Source: Fibrobacteraceae bacterium
GTDB taxonomy: Bacteria > Fibrobacterota > Fibrobacteria > Fibrobacterales > Fibrobacteraceae
Assembly: GCA_023231365.1 (NCBI GenBank)
Contig: JALNVO010000029.1
Location: 1-16,917 of the forward strand
DNA: 16,917 nt
Reading direction: 5' to 3'
Part shown: positions 8,293 to 15,406 of the stretch, in pieces
How positions within the stretch are numbered: position 1 is the first letter of the stretch
How the letters are laid out: each line of letters starts with the position of its first letter
Made by a program: the position numbers and the translations under genes
Notes under the pieces: model-generated
Told to the model about the DNA's origin: nothing
Database searches by the model: none
The model's input: the letters and a program-made list of their open reading frames with translations, nothing else

Positions 8293-8472
8293 ATGAAAAA
8301 AGTGCGTATTACCCAAATTAAGGGAATTGTCCGGGTTCTTCCGGAGCACAAAGTCAATTTGGCAGCTCTCGGCCTTCATGGGGTTGACAGCACCAACGAA
8401 CTCACGTTGACTCCTGCTATTCAGGGGATCATCAATCGTGTCCGTCACATGGTCAAGGTCGAGGAGATCTAA
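8293..8472 (+). CDS. rpmD: 50S ribosomal protein L30
   Basis: The 59-residue product MKKVRITQIKGIVRVLPEHK matches L30, with LGLHGVDSTNELTLTPAIQG and the closing RVRHMVKVEEI. The frame is open upstream to an ATG at 8251 inside rpsE, but the ATG at 8293 gives the usual 58-60-residue length and follows a GAGGTCTAGAG site. L30 is a small, non-universal 50S protein that is absent from some bacterial lineages; it is retained here between S5 and L15. Confidence 0.95.
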   Translation: MKKVRITQIKGIVRVLPEHKVNLAALGLHGVDSTNELTLTPAIQGIINRVRHMVKVEEI

Positions 8473-8473
8473 G

Positions 8474-8920
8474 ATGGAACTCAATAATATTAATCCTGGC
8501 AAAGCCGCTCTTACCAAGGGTCGTAAGCGCATTGGCCGTGGGCCTGGTTCTGGATGGGGCACGACCGCTGGTCGTGGTCAGAAAGGTGCCGGAGCTCGCA
8601 AGAGCGCCAAGGCTGGACGCGTTGCTTTTGAAGGCGGCCAGATGCCGATTCACCGTCGCATTCCGAAGCGTGGTTTCAAGTCTCATTTCGTTCATGACAC
8701 TCAGATTGTGAACTTGAAGGCTTTGGCTGCTTCTAGTGTAGTTGATTTCGATGCTAAGGTCCTTGCTGATCAGGGACTTGTCCGCTCGGTTAAGAAGCCT
8801 ATCAAGGTTCTTGGCTATGGAACAATTACCAAGGCGATTAGTCTCAAAGTTAACGCCATCAGCGAAAAAGCCAAGGCGGCTGTTTTGGCGGCTGGCGGCA
8901 AAGTCGAGATTGTTAAATAA
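8474..8920 (+). CDS. rplO: 50S ribosomal protein L15
   Basis: The 148-residue L15 starts MELNNINPGKAALTKGRKRI and has the glycine/arginine-rich extended N-terminal arm (GRGPGSGWGTTAGRGQKGAG). The QMPIHRRIPKRGFKS block follows. L15 penetrates the 50S core and is a late-assembly protein. The ATG at 8474 follows GAGGAGATCTAAG; an upstream in-frame ATG at 8438 inside rpmD is rejected because it gives a non-family N-terminus. The TAA overlaps the secY ATG by one base. Confidence 0.98.
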   Translation: MELNNINPGKAALTKGRKRIGRGPGSGWGTTAGRGQKGAGARKSAKAGRVAFEGGQMPIHRRIPKRGFKSHFVHDTQIVNLKALAASSVVDFDAKVLADQGLVRSVKKPIKVLGYGTITKAISLKVNAISEKAKAAVLAAGGKVEIVK

Positions 8921-10281
8921 TGGAAGCTCTGAAGAAAGCTATTGACGGTTTCGTCAACGCCTTCAAGATGGAAGACCTGAGGAAAAAAATTCTCTTTACC
9001 TTGGGTATTCTTATTGTTTATCGAATCGGCTCTCACATCACCATTCCCGGTGTAGATGCTACTGTACTCGCCGAATACTTCCGCAACAGCAATAATATGT
9101 TCGGTTTGTATGACTCCTTTACGGGCGGTGCTTTTGCAAAGGCTACAGTCTTTGCTTTGGGCATTATGCCGTATATCAGTGCGAGCATCATCATCCAATT
9201 GATGGGATCTGTGATTCCCGCGATTCAAATGCTTCAAAAGGAAGGGCAGGAAGGTCGCGCCAAACTCAATCAGTACACGCGCTACTTTACGGTTCTCCTC
9301 GGCGTCCTTCAGGGCTGGGGTGTTGCTGTCTGGCTTTCCAGTTTGAAAGTTTCCACCGCTGCCGGTACGGGTATGTCGGTGCTGACGGACGGTTTTGAGT
9401 CCGGGCTCGGCAACATCGGATTCCGGTTACTTGCTACGCTTACCTTCACTGCGGGTACGATTTTCGTCATGTATCTTGGCGAAAGAATTACTGCGAAAGG
9501 TGTGGGTAATGGTATTTCCCTGATAATCTTTGCCGGTATTGTGGGCAGTTTCCCGAGAGCTTTCTCCCGCGAACTCGAAATGTTCACCGAAGGCATCCAG
9601 CCGCTAGCGATCGAGATCTTCATCTTGGCCGTCGTGGTTGTGATCATCGGTTTCATCGTGTTCGTAGAGCAGGCTATCCGCCGCATTCCGTTGCAGAGTC
9701 CGCGCCGTGTTGTCGGACGCAAGGTTATGGGTGGCCAAGCGAGCTATTTGCCGTTTAAGGTGAATACCGCCGGTGTCATTCCAGTGATCTTTGCTTCTTC
9801 CATCATGTTCGTGCCTGCAATTGTAGCCTCTTGGCTTCCGAATGTCGGGTGGGCGCAATCCTTTGCGGGCGCGTTCATTCCGGGGCACATTACCTACAGC
9901 GTTATTTTTGCGGCGCTGATTATTTTCTTCACTTATTTCTATACGGCTATCCAATACAATCCAAACGATATTGCGGATAACCTCAAGAAGTCGGGTGGTT
10001 TTATTCCTGGGATTCGTCCCGGAAAGAAAACCGCAGAGTATATTGATCACATTTTGACCCGCATATCGCTTCCAGGATCCATTTTCCTGGCTGTAATTAG
10101 CGTTGGTCCGCTTCATTTGAAAGAAGCTCTCAATATGTCTTTCTATATTGGCGGCACTTCGGTCTTGATTGTGGTCGGTGTGGCTTTGGATACGCTTCGT
10201 CAACTCGAAGCCCATCTCCATACCAATAATTACGAAGGTTTCCTGAAACACGGCCGTATTCGCGGCAGGATGGCGTCCTAG
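8920..10281 (+). CDS. secY: Preprotein translocase subunit SecY
   Basis: The 453-residue protein is the channel subunit of the SecYEG inner-membrane translocon. It shows the ten-helix SecY pattern: first helix [20 protein letters not shown], then [19 protein letters not shown]. The cytosolic loop with [20 protein letters not shown] and the block [20 protein letters not shown], essential for SecA and ribosome contact, are also present. The C-terminal tail [18 protein letters not shown] is typical. It is TAATG-coupled to rplO, and its TAG overlaps the infA GTG. The adk and map genes that often follow secY are absent. Confidence 0.99.
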   Translation: MEALKKAIDGFVNAFKMEDLRKKILFTLGILIVYRIGSHITIPGVDATVLAEYFRNSNNMFGLYDSFTGGAFAKATVFALGIMPYISASIIIQLMGSVIPAIQMLQKEGQEGRAKLNQYTRYFTVLLGVLQGWGVAVWLSSLKVSTAAGTGMSVLTDGFESGLGNIGFRLLATLTFTAGTIFVMYLGERITAKGVGNGISLIIFAGIVGSFPRAFSRELEMFTEGIQPLAIEIFILAVVVVIIGFIVFVEQAIRRIPLQSPRRVVGRKVMGGQASYLPFKVNTAGVIPVIFASSIMFVPAIVASWLPNVGWAQSFAGAFIPGHITYSVIFAALIIFFTYFYTAIQYNPNDIADNLKKSGGFIPGIRPGKKTAEYIDHILTRISLPGSIFLAVISVGPLHLKEALNMSFYIGGTSVLIVVGVALDTLRQLEAHLHTNNYEGFLKHGRIRGRMAS

Positions 10282-10499
10282 TGGCTAAAGAAGAAGGCAT
10301 TCAAGTAGAAGGCGTTGTGCTGGAAGCTCTTCCCAACGCATTCTTCCGAGTTGGCCTTGAAAATGGTCACGAGATTCTCGCACACGTTTCAGGAAAGATG
10401 CGTCGGCATTTTATCCGTATTTTGCCGGACGACAAAGTCTTGGTCGAAATTTCTCCCTACGACCTCTCGCGGGGAAGAATAACCTACCGTTACAAGTAA
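10281..10499 (+). CDS. infA: Translation initiation factor IF-1 (GTG start)
   Basis: The 72-residue product is a complete IF-1. [20 protein letters not shown], the S1-type OB-fold core [20 protein letters not shown] and the ending [15 protein letters not shown] are conserved. IF-1 binds the 30S A site during initiation and can melt RNA structure. Translation starts at GTG, which shares its G with the TAG stop of secY (TAGTG); this points to re-initiation coupling. An AGGA motif lies ten bases upstream. Confidence 0.98.
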   Translation: MAKEEGIQVEGVVLEALPNAFFRVGLENGHEILAHVSGKMRRHFIRILPDDKVLVEISPYDLSRGRITYRYK

Positions 10500-10523
10500 T
10501 AGGGACAAAGAAGGTCAGAACCA

Positions 10524-10640
10524 ATGAAAATCAAAGCCTCCATCAAACCTAGATGTGAAAATTGCAAAATTGTCCGTCGCAAGGGCATTTTGCGGATCAT
10601 CTGTTCTAAGAACCCCCGTCACAAGCAGAAGCAGGGTTAG
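10524..10640 (+). CDS. rpmJ: 50S ribosomal protein L36, zinc-binding form
   Basis: This 38-codon gene reads [20 protein letters not shown] and ends [10 protein letters not shown], an ordinary L36. C11, C14, C27 and H33 form the CCCH zinc site of the C+ type. L36 packs into 23S rRNA of the 50S subunit. It lies between infA and rpsM, its usual position. The 24-base gap before it (10500-10523, with AAGAAGG) is the longest in the whole ribosomal cluster. Confidence 0.97.
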   Translation: MKIKASIKPRCENCKIVRRKGILRIICSKNPRHKQKQG

Positions 10641-10648
10641 GAGATTTT

Positions 10649-11017
10649 ATGGCACGTATTGCTGGTGTCGATTTGCCGAAAAATAAGACTGTTGAGTACG
10701 GTCTCACGGCTATTTACGGAGTCGGTCTTTTTACCTCTCGCAAGATCTGCGCTCAATTGGGCATTGATCTTAACAAGAAGTGCGATGACTTGACTGAAGA
10801 AGAACAAGGCAAGATCCGTCATGTACTCGAAGACGGATATTCTGTGGAAGGCGAACTTCGCGCAGAAACTACCTTGAACATCAAGCGTCTTGAAGATATC
10901 GGATGCTATCGCGGTTCTCGCCATCTCAAAGGCCTCCCGGCCCGCGGACAGCGTACCCGTACCAACGCACGTACTCGCAAAGGTCCTAAGAAGACCGTTG
11001 CTAACAAGAAGAAGTAA
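10649..11017 (+). CDS. rpsM: 30S ribosomal protein S13
   Basis: The 122-residue S13 begins [20 protein letters not shown] and has the helix-hairpin-helix-like [38 protein letters not shown] is followed by a basic tail rich in lysine. S13 forms the B1a/B1b bridges in the 30S head, and its tail contacts P-site tRNA. The ATG lies 8 bases after rpmJ, behind TTAGGAG. It opens the alpha segment of the cluster. Confidence 0.99.
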   Translation: MARIAGVDLPKNKTVEYGLTAIYGVGLFTSRKICAQLGIDLNKKCDDLTEEEQGKIRHVLEDGYSVEGELRAETTLNIKRLEDIGCYRGSRHLKGLPARGQRTRTNARTRKGPKKTVANKKK

Positions 11018-11028
11018 GGAGACGGTCT

Positions 11029-11463
11029 GTGGCTGATGAAGAAGTAAAAGAAACCACAGCAGCAGCTGTTGAAGCTGCCCCTGCTGAGGAAAAAGTCAAA
11101 AAAGCTAAGAAGCGCGCAGATGTCCAAGGTATCGCTTGCATCAATGCGTCCTTCAACAATACGATTGTGTCTATTACCGATGCTCAGGGAAACGTTGTTG
11201 CGTGGGGTTCTCCTGGAAACGCTGGTTTCAAGGGCTCTCGCAAGAGCACTCCGTTTGCGGCTCAGCTTGCTGCAGAAACGGCGGCTCACAAGGCGTTAGA
11301 CCTCGGCGTCCGCAAAGTCGATGTCCGTGTAAAGGGAGCCGGCGGTGGGCGTGAGTCTGCTGTCCGTGCAATCAAGAACGCGGGCATTGAAGTGCTGACG
11401 ATTCGCGATGTGACGGGTGTTCCGCATAACGGATGCCGTCCTAAGAAGAAGAGAAGAATCTAA
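11029..11463 (+). CDS. rpsK: 30S ribosomal protein S11 with N-terminal extension (GTG start)
   Basis: The S11 core is clear from about residue 30: [20 protein letters not shown], the central [16 protein letters not shown], and [17 protein letters not shown] through to the ending [12 protein letters not shown]. The protein is 144 residues, against about 129 normally. The extra part is an N-terminal Ala/Glu/Lys segment ([20 protein letters not shown]). The GTG at 11029 follows AAGGAG with seven-base spacing, so the extension is probably translated. S11 sits on the 30S platform and helps shape the E site and Shine-Dalgarno cleft. Confidence 0.96.
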   Translation: MADEEVKETTAAAVEAAPAEEKVKKAKKRADVQGIACINASFNNTIVSITDAQGNVVAWGSPGNAGFKGSRKSTPFAAQLAAETAAHKALDLGVRKVDVRVKGAGGGRESAVRAIKNAGIEVLTIRDVTGVPHNGCRPKKKRRI

Positions 11464-11482
11464 TTCCAAAGGGGAAACGCCA

Positions 11483-12457
11483 ATGATGTGGAAATCTCTC
11501 CAAATGCCGCGCAGTTTCCAGAAAGTGGAAACTGGCGAAGAAGGGCGCTACGCGAAATTTGTTGTAGAAGCTCTCGAACGCGGATGGGGCATTACCATCG
11601 GTAATGCTTTGCGCCGTACGCTCCTTTCCTCTTTACAGGGGGCGGCTCTCGTCTCTGTGAAGATCAGCGGAGTTGAGAAAGAATTTTCCTCGATTCCTGG
11701 GGTCAAGGAAGATGTTACGGACATTATTCTCAACCTCAAGAGTCTCCGGGTGAAACTGCTCTCTGACCATGACGAGACTCTCCGTCTTGATATGTCGGGT
11801 GACGGTGAAATCACTGCCGCGAACATCGAGGAAAATCCCAACGTGGTGATTCTTACCCCAGATGTCCATATCGCGACGCTTTCCGGAAATGCTTCCTTGA
11901 GCATGGAGATGAGGGTCTCCTCCGGCCGCGGTTACGTGGTTGCAGACGAACTTAAGAATCCTGATGCCCCGATCGGAGAAATCGCTATAGATGCGAACTT
12001 CAACCCGGTGTTGAAAGTTGCCATGCATGTGAGCGACACCCGCGTCGGCCAGCGCACGGACTTCAACCGTCTTGAATTGGAAATTACGACTGATGGATCC
12101 ATTGATCCCGAAGACGCCCTTGCATACGCTGCAAAGCTCTTGGTGGACCACTTGGAAGCCTTTATCAATTTTGAAGGAGATCTCGAATCTCCTGAAGAAA
12201 TGGTACAGGACGAAGAACGTCAGCGTATCGCCAATCTCCTCCGTATGCGTGTCGACGAGTTGGAATTGTCCGTCCGTTCAAGCAACTGTCTCCGTATGGC
12301 AAACATCCATACGATTGCGGAACTTGTGCGCAATAAGGAACAGGATATGTTGAAATACAAGAACTTCGGAAGGAAGTCCTTGGTTGAACTTAACGAGGTT
12401 TTGACGTCGATGGGTCTCAGCTTTGGGATGCCGGTCGATGATTACCTGAAGGATTAA
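11483..12457 (+). CDS. rpoA: DNA-directed RNA polymerase subunit alpha
   Basis: The 324-residue alpha subunit has the N-terminal assembly domain with GWGITIGNALRRTLLSSLQG and FSSIPGVKEDVTDIILNLKS. The C-terminal domain from about residue 250 includes LELSVRSSNCLRMANIHTIA and KNFGRKSLVELNEVL. The arginine of VRSSNCL corresponds to E. coli Arg265, which contacts UP elements and activators. The frame extends upstream to 11417, but the ATG at 11483 (first of two adjacent ATGs, behind AAAGGGGAAA) gives the normal start. It follows rpsK directly, so rpsD, which lies here in E. coli, is missing. Confidence 0.98.
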   Translation: MMWKSLQMPRSFQKVETGEEGRYAKFVVEALERGWGITIGNALRRTLLSSLQGAALVSVKISGVEKEFSSIPGVKEDVTDIILNLKSLRVKLLSDHDETLRLDMSGDGEITAANIEENPNVVILTPDVHIATLSGNASLSMEMRVSSGRGYVVADELKNPDAPIGEIAIDANFNPVLKVAMHVSDTRVGQRTDFNRLELEITTDGSIDPEDALAYAAKLLVDHLEAFINFEGDLESPEEMVQDEERQRIANLLRMRVDELELSVRSSNCLRMANIHTIAELVRNKEQDMLKYKNFGRKSLVELNEVLTSMGLSFGMPVDDYLKD

Positions 12458-12463
12458 TGGAAA

Positions 12464-12943
12464 ATGAGACACGGTGTAAAGAATAAAAAACTCGGTGTGA
12501 ATGCCCAGCATAAGCGCGCCATTCTCCGTAGCCTCGCGACTTCCATTTTGGAAAAAGGCCTAGCTAAGGAACAGATCGATCGCGGTATCCGCACGACTCT
12601 CCTCAAGGCTCGCCTTGTCCGTGGAGTGGTGGATCGCTTGGTAACGTATGCAAAGAAGGGAGATCTTTCCGCTCGTCGTGAAGCAGCCCGCTTTGTTCGC
12701 GACCCAAAGACACTTCAAGGCCTTTTCGATGTGATCGGACCGCGTTACAAGTCCCGCAATGGCGGCTATACTCGCGTGCTGAAGCTCGGCCCGAACCGCG
12801 CTGGCGATGCTGCTGAAATGGCTCTCGTCTCCCTCGTCGAAGATGAAATTGCGGCTAAGGAAGCTCCTAAAGCAGAAGCTCCGGTTGCTGATTCCAAGCC
12901 GATCGATATGGTCGAAGGCGCTTCGAAAGACGCGAAGAAGTAA
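12464..12943 (+). CDS. rplQ: 50S ribosomal protein L17 with C-terminal extension
   Basis: The L17 core is clear: MRHGVKNKKLGVNAQHKRAI, ILRSLATSILEKG, and GGYTRVLKLGPNRAGDAAEM up to about residue 125. The protein is 159 residues, against about 116-130 for compact L17. The last ~35 residues are an Ala/Glu/Lys/Pro-rich tail (AAKEAPKAEAPVADSKP and beyond). L17 lies by the tunnel exit on the solvent side of the 50S subunit, so a tail can be accommodated. The gene starts 6 bases after rpoA and is the last in the cluster, ahead of a terminator. Confidence 0.97.
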   Translation: MRHGVKNKKLGVNAQHKRAILRSLATSILEKGLAKEQIDRGIRTTLLKARLVRGVVDRLVTYAKKGDLSARREAARFVRDPKTLQGLFDVIGPRYKSRNGGYTRVLKLGPNRAGDAAEMALVSLVEDEIAAKEAPKAEAPVADSKPIDMVEGASKDAKK

Positions 12944-12958
12944 TTTCTTGCTTTTTAC

Positions 12959-12990
12959 AAAAACCCGGTCTTTGACGGCCGGGCTTTTTT
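12959..12990 (+). terminator. Rho-independent terminator of the ribosomal cluster
   Basis: A seven-pair stem CCCGGTC / GGCCGGG (12964-12970 with 12977-12983, one G-U pair) closes a six-base loop and is followed by C and six T. The five A before the stem can pair with part of the T tract, lengthening the hairpin, and make the structure roughly bidirectional. It begins about 15 bases after the rplQ stop and ends 31 bases before the next ATG. Confidence 0.9.
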
Positions 12991-13021
12991 GTATCTTCTA
13001 AAAATACTTATAGGATTTGAT

Positions 13022-14197
13022 ATGCTTTTTTTTAAGCGCTGTCTTTTTTTTGTGGGCTTTTTGCTTCCGGTATGGGCTTCAGCCGTAACCGATGCTAATC
13101 AACTTTCGACATATTTTAATCAGACAAACGTATTGCAACGGAATACGGAAACGATGCAGCCTTCGTATAGCGAAGGTACTGTCGATTCCTCCTATAAATT
13201 AGGACCGGGCGATTTTCTGGATATTATGCTGGAAGATAAGTATTTAGCAGTTCAAGTCTATCCTGATGGCAATATTACAATAGAAGAATGCGGTTCTGTG
13301 TATGTAGCCGGTAAGACATTGAGTGAAGCGAGAGGAGAAATTCTCAAAGTTGTTTCTAAGCGTTATAATCCTCAATATTGTTTTGTGCAACTAGCGCAAT
13401 TAAAGCGGTTCATCGTAAGCGTTATGGGTGCTGTACCAACTGTTGGACAAATTTATGTGGCTCCTCAGACTCGCTTGAGTCTTTTATTGAGAAATGTGGG
13501 AAATATTCTTGCTTCAGGCAATAAGAATGATGTATTACTTATTCGCAAAGGCGACACGCTTCACATAGATTGTTCTAAAATTTTTGACAATGGCGATTTT
13601 AAAAATGATGTCCTGCTGGAGCAGGGGGATCAGATCTATGTTCCCTTTGCAGATATGACTCAATCTGTTTCTGTCCTTTTCCCGGGGTTCCGCGTTGCCG
13701 TTCCTTATGAAAAGGATAGGACCGTACAAGAATATTTTAAAATGGCCGGTGGAGACCGGTATCCGAATTTAGGATATCAATCTGTTTCTATCCGGGGAAA
13801 AGACAAAGGTTCTCACTCCATTCCAATTTCCGAAGCATCCAAGGAAACTGTTGCTGCCGGAGATGAAATAGAATATGCAGTCAAACCGCTTCTTGTTTAT
13901 GTCGGCGGCGCTGTTGCTGGGGTCGGCAGAGTTGCTTACGACCCTTCCTGGCATGCATTGGATTATATTGCTGCAGCGGGTGTTACTACTATAACGGGTA
14001 GTTTTGATCAGGTAAAAGTCGTCCGCGGTGATAGAAAAACGATTACGGTCAATGCTACTGGAGATGCCATCTATCCGGGTGATTATATTGAAATACCTAA
14101 GAGCGGCTATGAGCGATTTAAAGATTTTACTTTGTTCATAGCGTCTCTTTTGACGGTTGTTTCCTCGGCTTTCATTATTTATGTCAACTACAAGTAA
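13022..14197 (+). CDS. Polysaccharide export protein, Wza/SLBB type
   Basis: The 391-residue protein has an N-terminal signal sequence (KR followed by CLFFVGFLLPVWASA, residues 5-21). A Poly_export domain starting YKLGPGDFLDIML spans about 58-127. An SLBB domain (IVSVMGAVPTVGQIYVAP) spans about 130-208, a degenerate second repeat about 216-286, and a third SLBB (VYVGGAVAGVGRVAYDPSWH) about 290-359. A hydrophobic C-terminal helix covers about 368-388. By family it should form the export channel for capsule or O-polysaccharide. No lipobox cysteine is seen, unlike E. coli Wza. The ATG at 13022 follows AGGA at 13012; an earlier in-frame TTG at 12989 would run from the terminator T tract. Confidence 0.85.
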   Translation: MLFFKRCLFFVGFLLPVWASAVTDANQLSTYFNQTNVLQRNTETMQPSYSEGTVDSSYKLGPGDFLDIMLEDKYLAVQVYPDGNITIEECGSVYVAGKTLSEARGEILKVVSKRYNPQYCFVQLAQLKRFIVSVMGAVPTVGQIYVAPQTRLSLLLRNVGNILASGNKNDVLLIRKGDTLHIDCSKIFDNGDFKNDVLLEQGDQIYVPFADMTQSVSVLFPGFRVAVPYEKDRTVQEYFKMAGGDRYPNLGYQSVSIRGKDKGSHSIPISEASKETVAAGDEIEYAVKPLLVYVGGAVAGVGRVAYDPSWHALDYIAAAGVTTITGSFDQVKVVRGDRKTITVNATGDAIYPGDYIEIPKSGYERFKDFTLFIASLLTVVSSAFIIYVNYK

Positions 14198-14200
14198 TTT

Positions 14201-15397
14201 ATGAACGAAAATCCTGGTTTGATCGAATCCTTCTTGCATATTTTGAACAATAATTTGAAGCATTTCAAATTATTTTGCTTCATTGTTTTGCTTCCGACGG
14301 TGTTTGCTTTTGTTTCGGTGATGTGGCTTATAAAGCCGACTTATTCAGCATCGGCCGTCGTAACTCCACCGGCATCTTCTTCTAATTTGAATTCCTTGAA
14401 TGGCCTTTTAGGAAGCGGAGTGTCTTCTTATGTGTCTTTGCTCGGCTTGTCTTCTGGAGCGGATGATGCGGATGCTATTTGGACTATTTTTAATTCTTGG
14501 GAATTGCACGATATGGTTTTGTCGAAGTTTGATTTGGCAAAGCACTATAAGTTCAAAGGGCATTTCCATGCGGATCTGTTGAAGGAATTCCGACAATATT
14601 TTTCGATTGATTTCACGAAAGAAAATATGATTGAAATTTCTATTGAGGATGAAAATTATGAGCTAGCATCGGAGATGGTTTCTTTTATGCTTGCCCGAGC
14701 AGATTCTATGTATAATGTATTTAAAACGTCTCAGGCGAGGCAAGCCCGCGAATATTTTGAAAAGCGCATACAATTGTGCTTGGGGACTCTCGATTCTCTG
14801 GAACGAGCTTTTGTCGATTTTCAGGTGAAGAATAATTTCTATGACCCTTCTTTTCAAATGGAATCGACGATTAAATATTTGGGTGATTTACAGGCCGAAC
14901 AAGAAGCCGTCAGCGTTGAAATGAACTATGAAAAGTTGAATCGGGGTGTTGATTCGAAGCGCTATGACGAACTCCGGAAGAGGCACTCTTCTTTGGAATC
15001 GTCTCTTTCGCAGACCTTGAATGGGAAACGACAATCTTTAGGTATTGTCGCATTAAAAAAGTCCCCCGGTTTAGGGGCTGAATACTTGCGCAAGGAAAGT
15101 GAAATTAAAGTCCAGGAAGCTTTGTACAAATTACTTCGCCAACAAAGCGAACAACTGCAATTAGAAGAAGCGAAACAATTGAAGAACCTTCACATACTGG
15201 AAGCTCCTTGGCCGAATGACAAAAAGATTTCTCCACGCCGCGGTGTAATACTGATGTTTACGGTTCTCGTGTTCTCTCTCATCGCTACCGTGATTTGCAA
15301 TATGCTTGAATTTATGGCAGACGCTTCTAAGCGGGGAGCACCTGTTGCTCGCGAGTGGGCTAGTTTTGTGAAATTCTTTAGACGGAAAAAGGTCTGA
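14201..15397 (+). CDS. Chain-length determinant / polysaccharide co-polymerase, Wzz/KpsE type without kinase
   Basis: The 398-residue inner-membrane protein has a helix at about 23-44 followed by KPTYSASAVVTPP, the standard start of a Wzz-like periplasmic domain. A long, charged, probably coiled-coil region covers about 180-330, with a GNVR-like segment (GAEYLRKESEIKVQEALYKL). The proline-containing LEAPWPNDKKISPRRG then leads into the second helix (about 348-367). It ends with a short basic tail and no Walker motifs, so the tyrosine-kinase domain of Wzc is absent. The family sets polymer length and links polymerase to export channel. It starts 3 bases after the export gene with no clear Shine-Dalgarno motif. 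Confidence 0.85.
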   Translation: MNENPGLIESFLHILNNNLKHFKLFCFIVLLPTVFAFVSVMWLIKPTYSASAVVTPPASSSNLNSLNGLLGSGVSSYVSLLGLSSGADDADAIWTIFNSWELHDMVLSKFDLAKHYKFKGHFHADLLKEFRQYFSIDFTKENMIEISIEDENYELASEMVSFMLARADSMYNVFKTSQARQAREYFEKRIQLCLGTLDSLERAFVDFQVKNNFYDPSFQMESTIKYLGDLQAEQEAVSVEMNYEKLNRGVDSKRYDELRKRHSSLESSLSQTLNGKRQSLGIVALKKSPGLGAEYLRKESEIKVQEALYKLLRQQSEQLQLEEAKQLKNLHILEAPWPNDKKISPRRGVILMFTVLVFSLIATVICNMLEFMADASKRGAPVAREWASFVKFFRRKKV

Positions 15398-15406
15398 GTT
15401 CCTGCA

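Noticed and set aside
12972..13014. Promoter for the polysaccharide genes (TTGACG in the terminator loop)
   Set aside because: The -35-like TTGACG is good, but no -10 hexamer lies at 16-18 bases. TATCTT is too near (14) and TAAAAA too far (21), and TATAGG overlaps the ribosome-binding site.
13040..13042. Cysteine 7 of the export protein as a lipobox
   Set aside because: It stands directly after the N-terminal KR, before the hydrophobic core, so it cannot be a lipoprotein cleavage cysteine.
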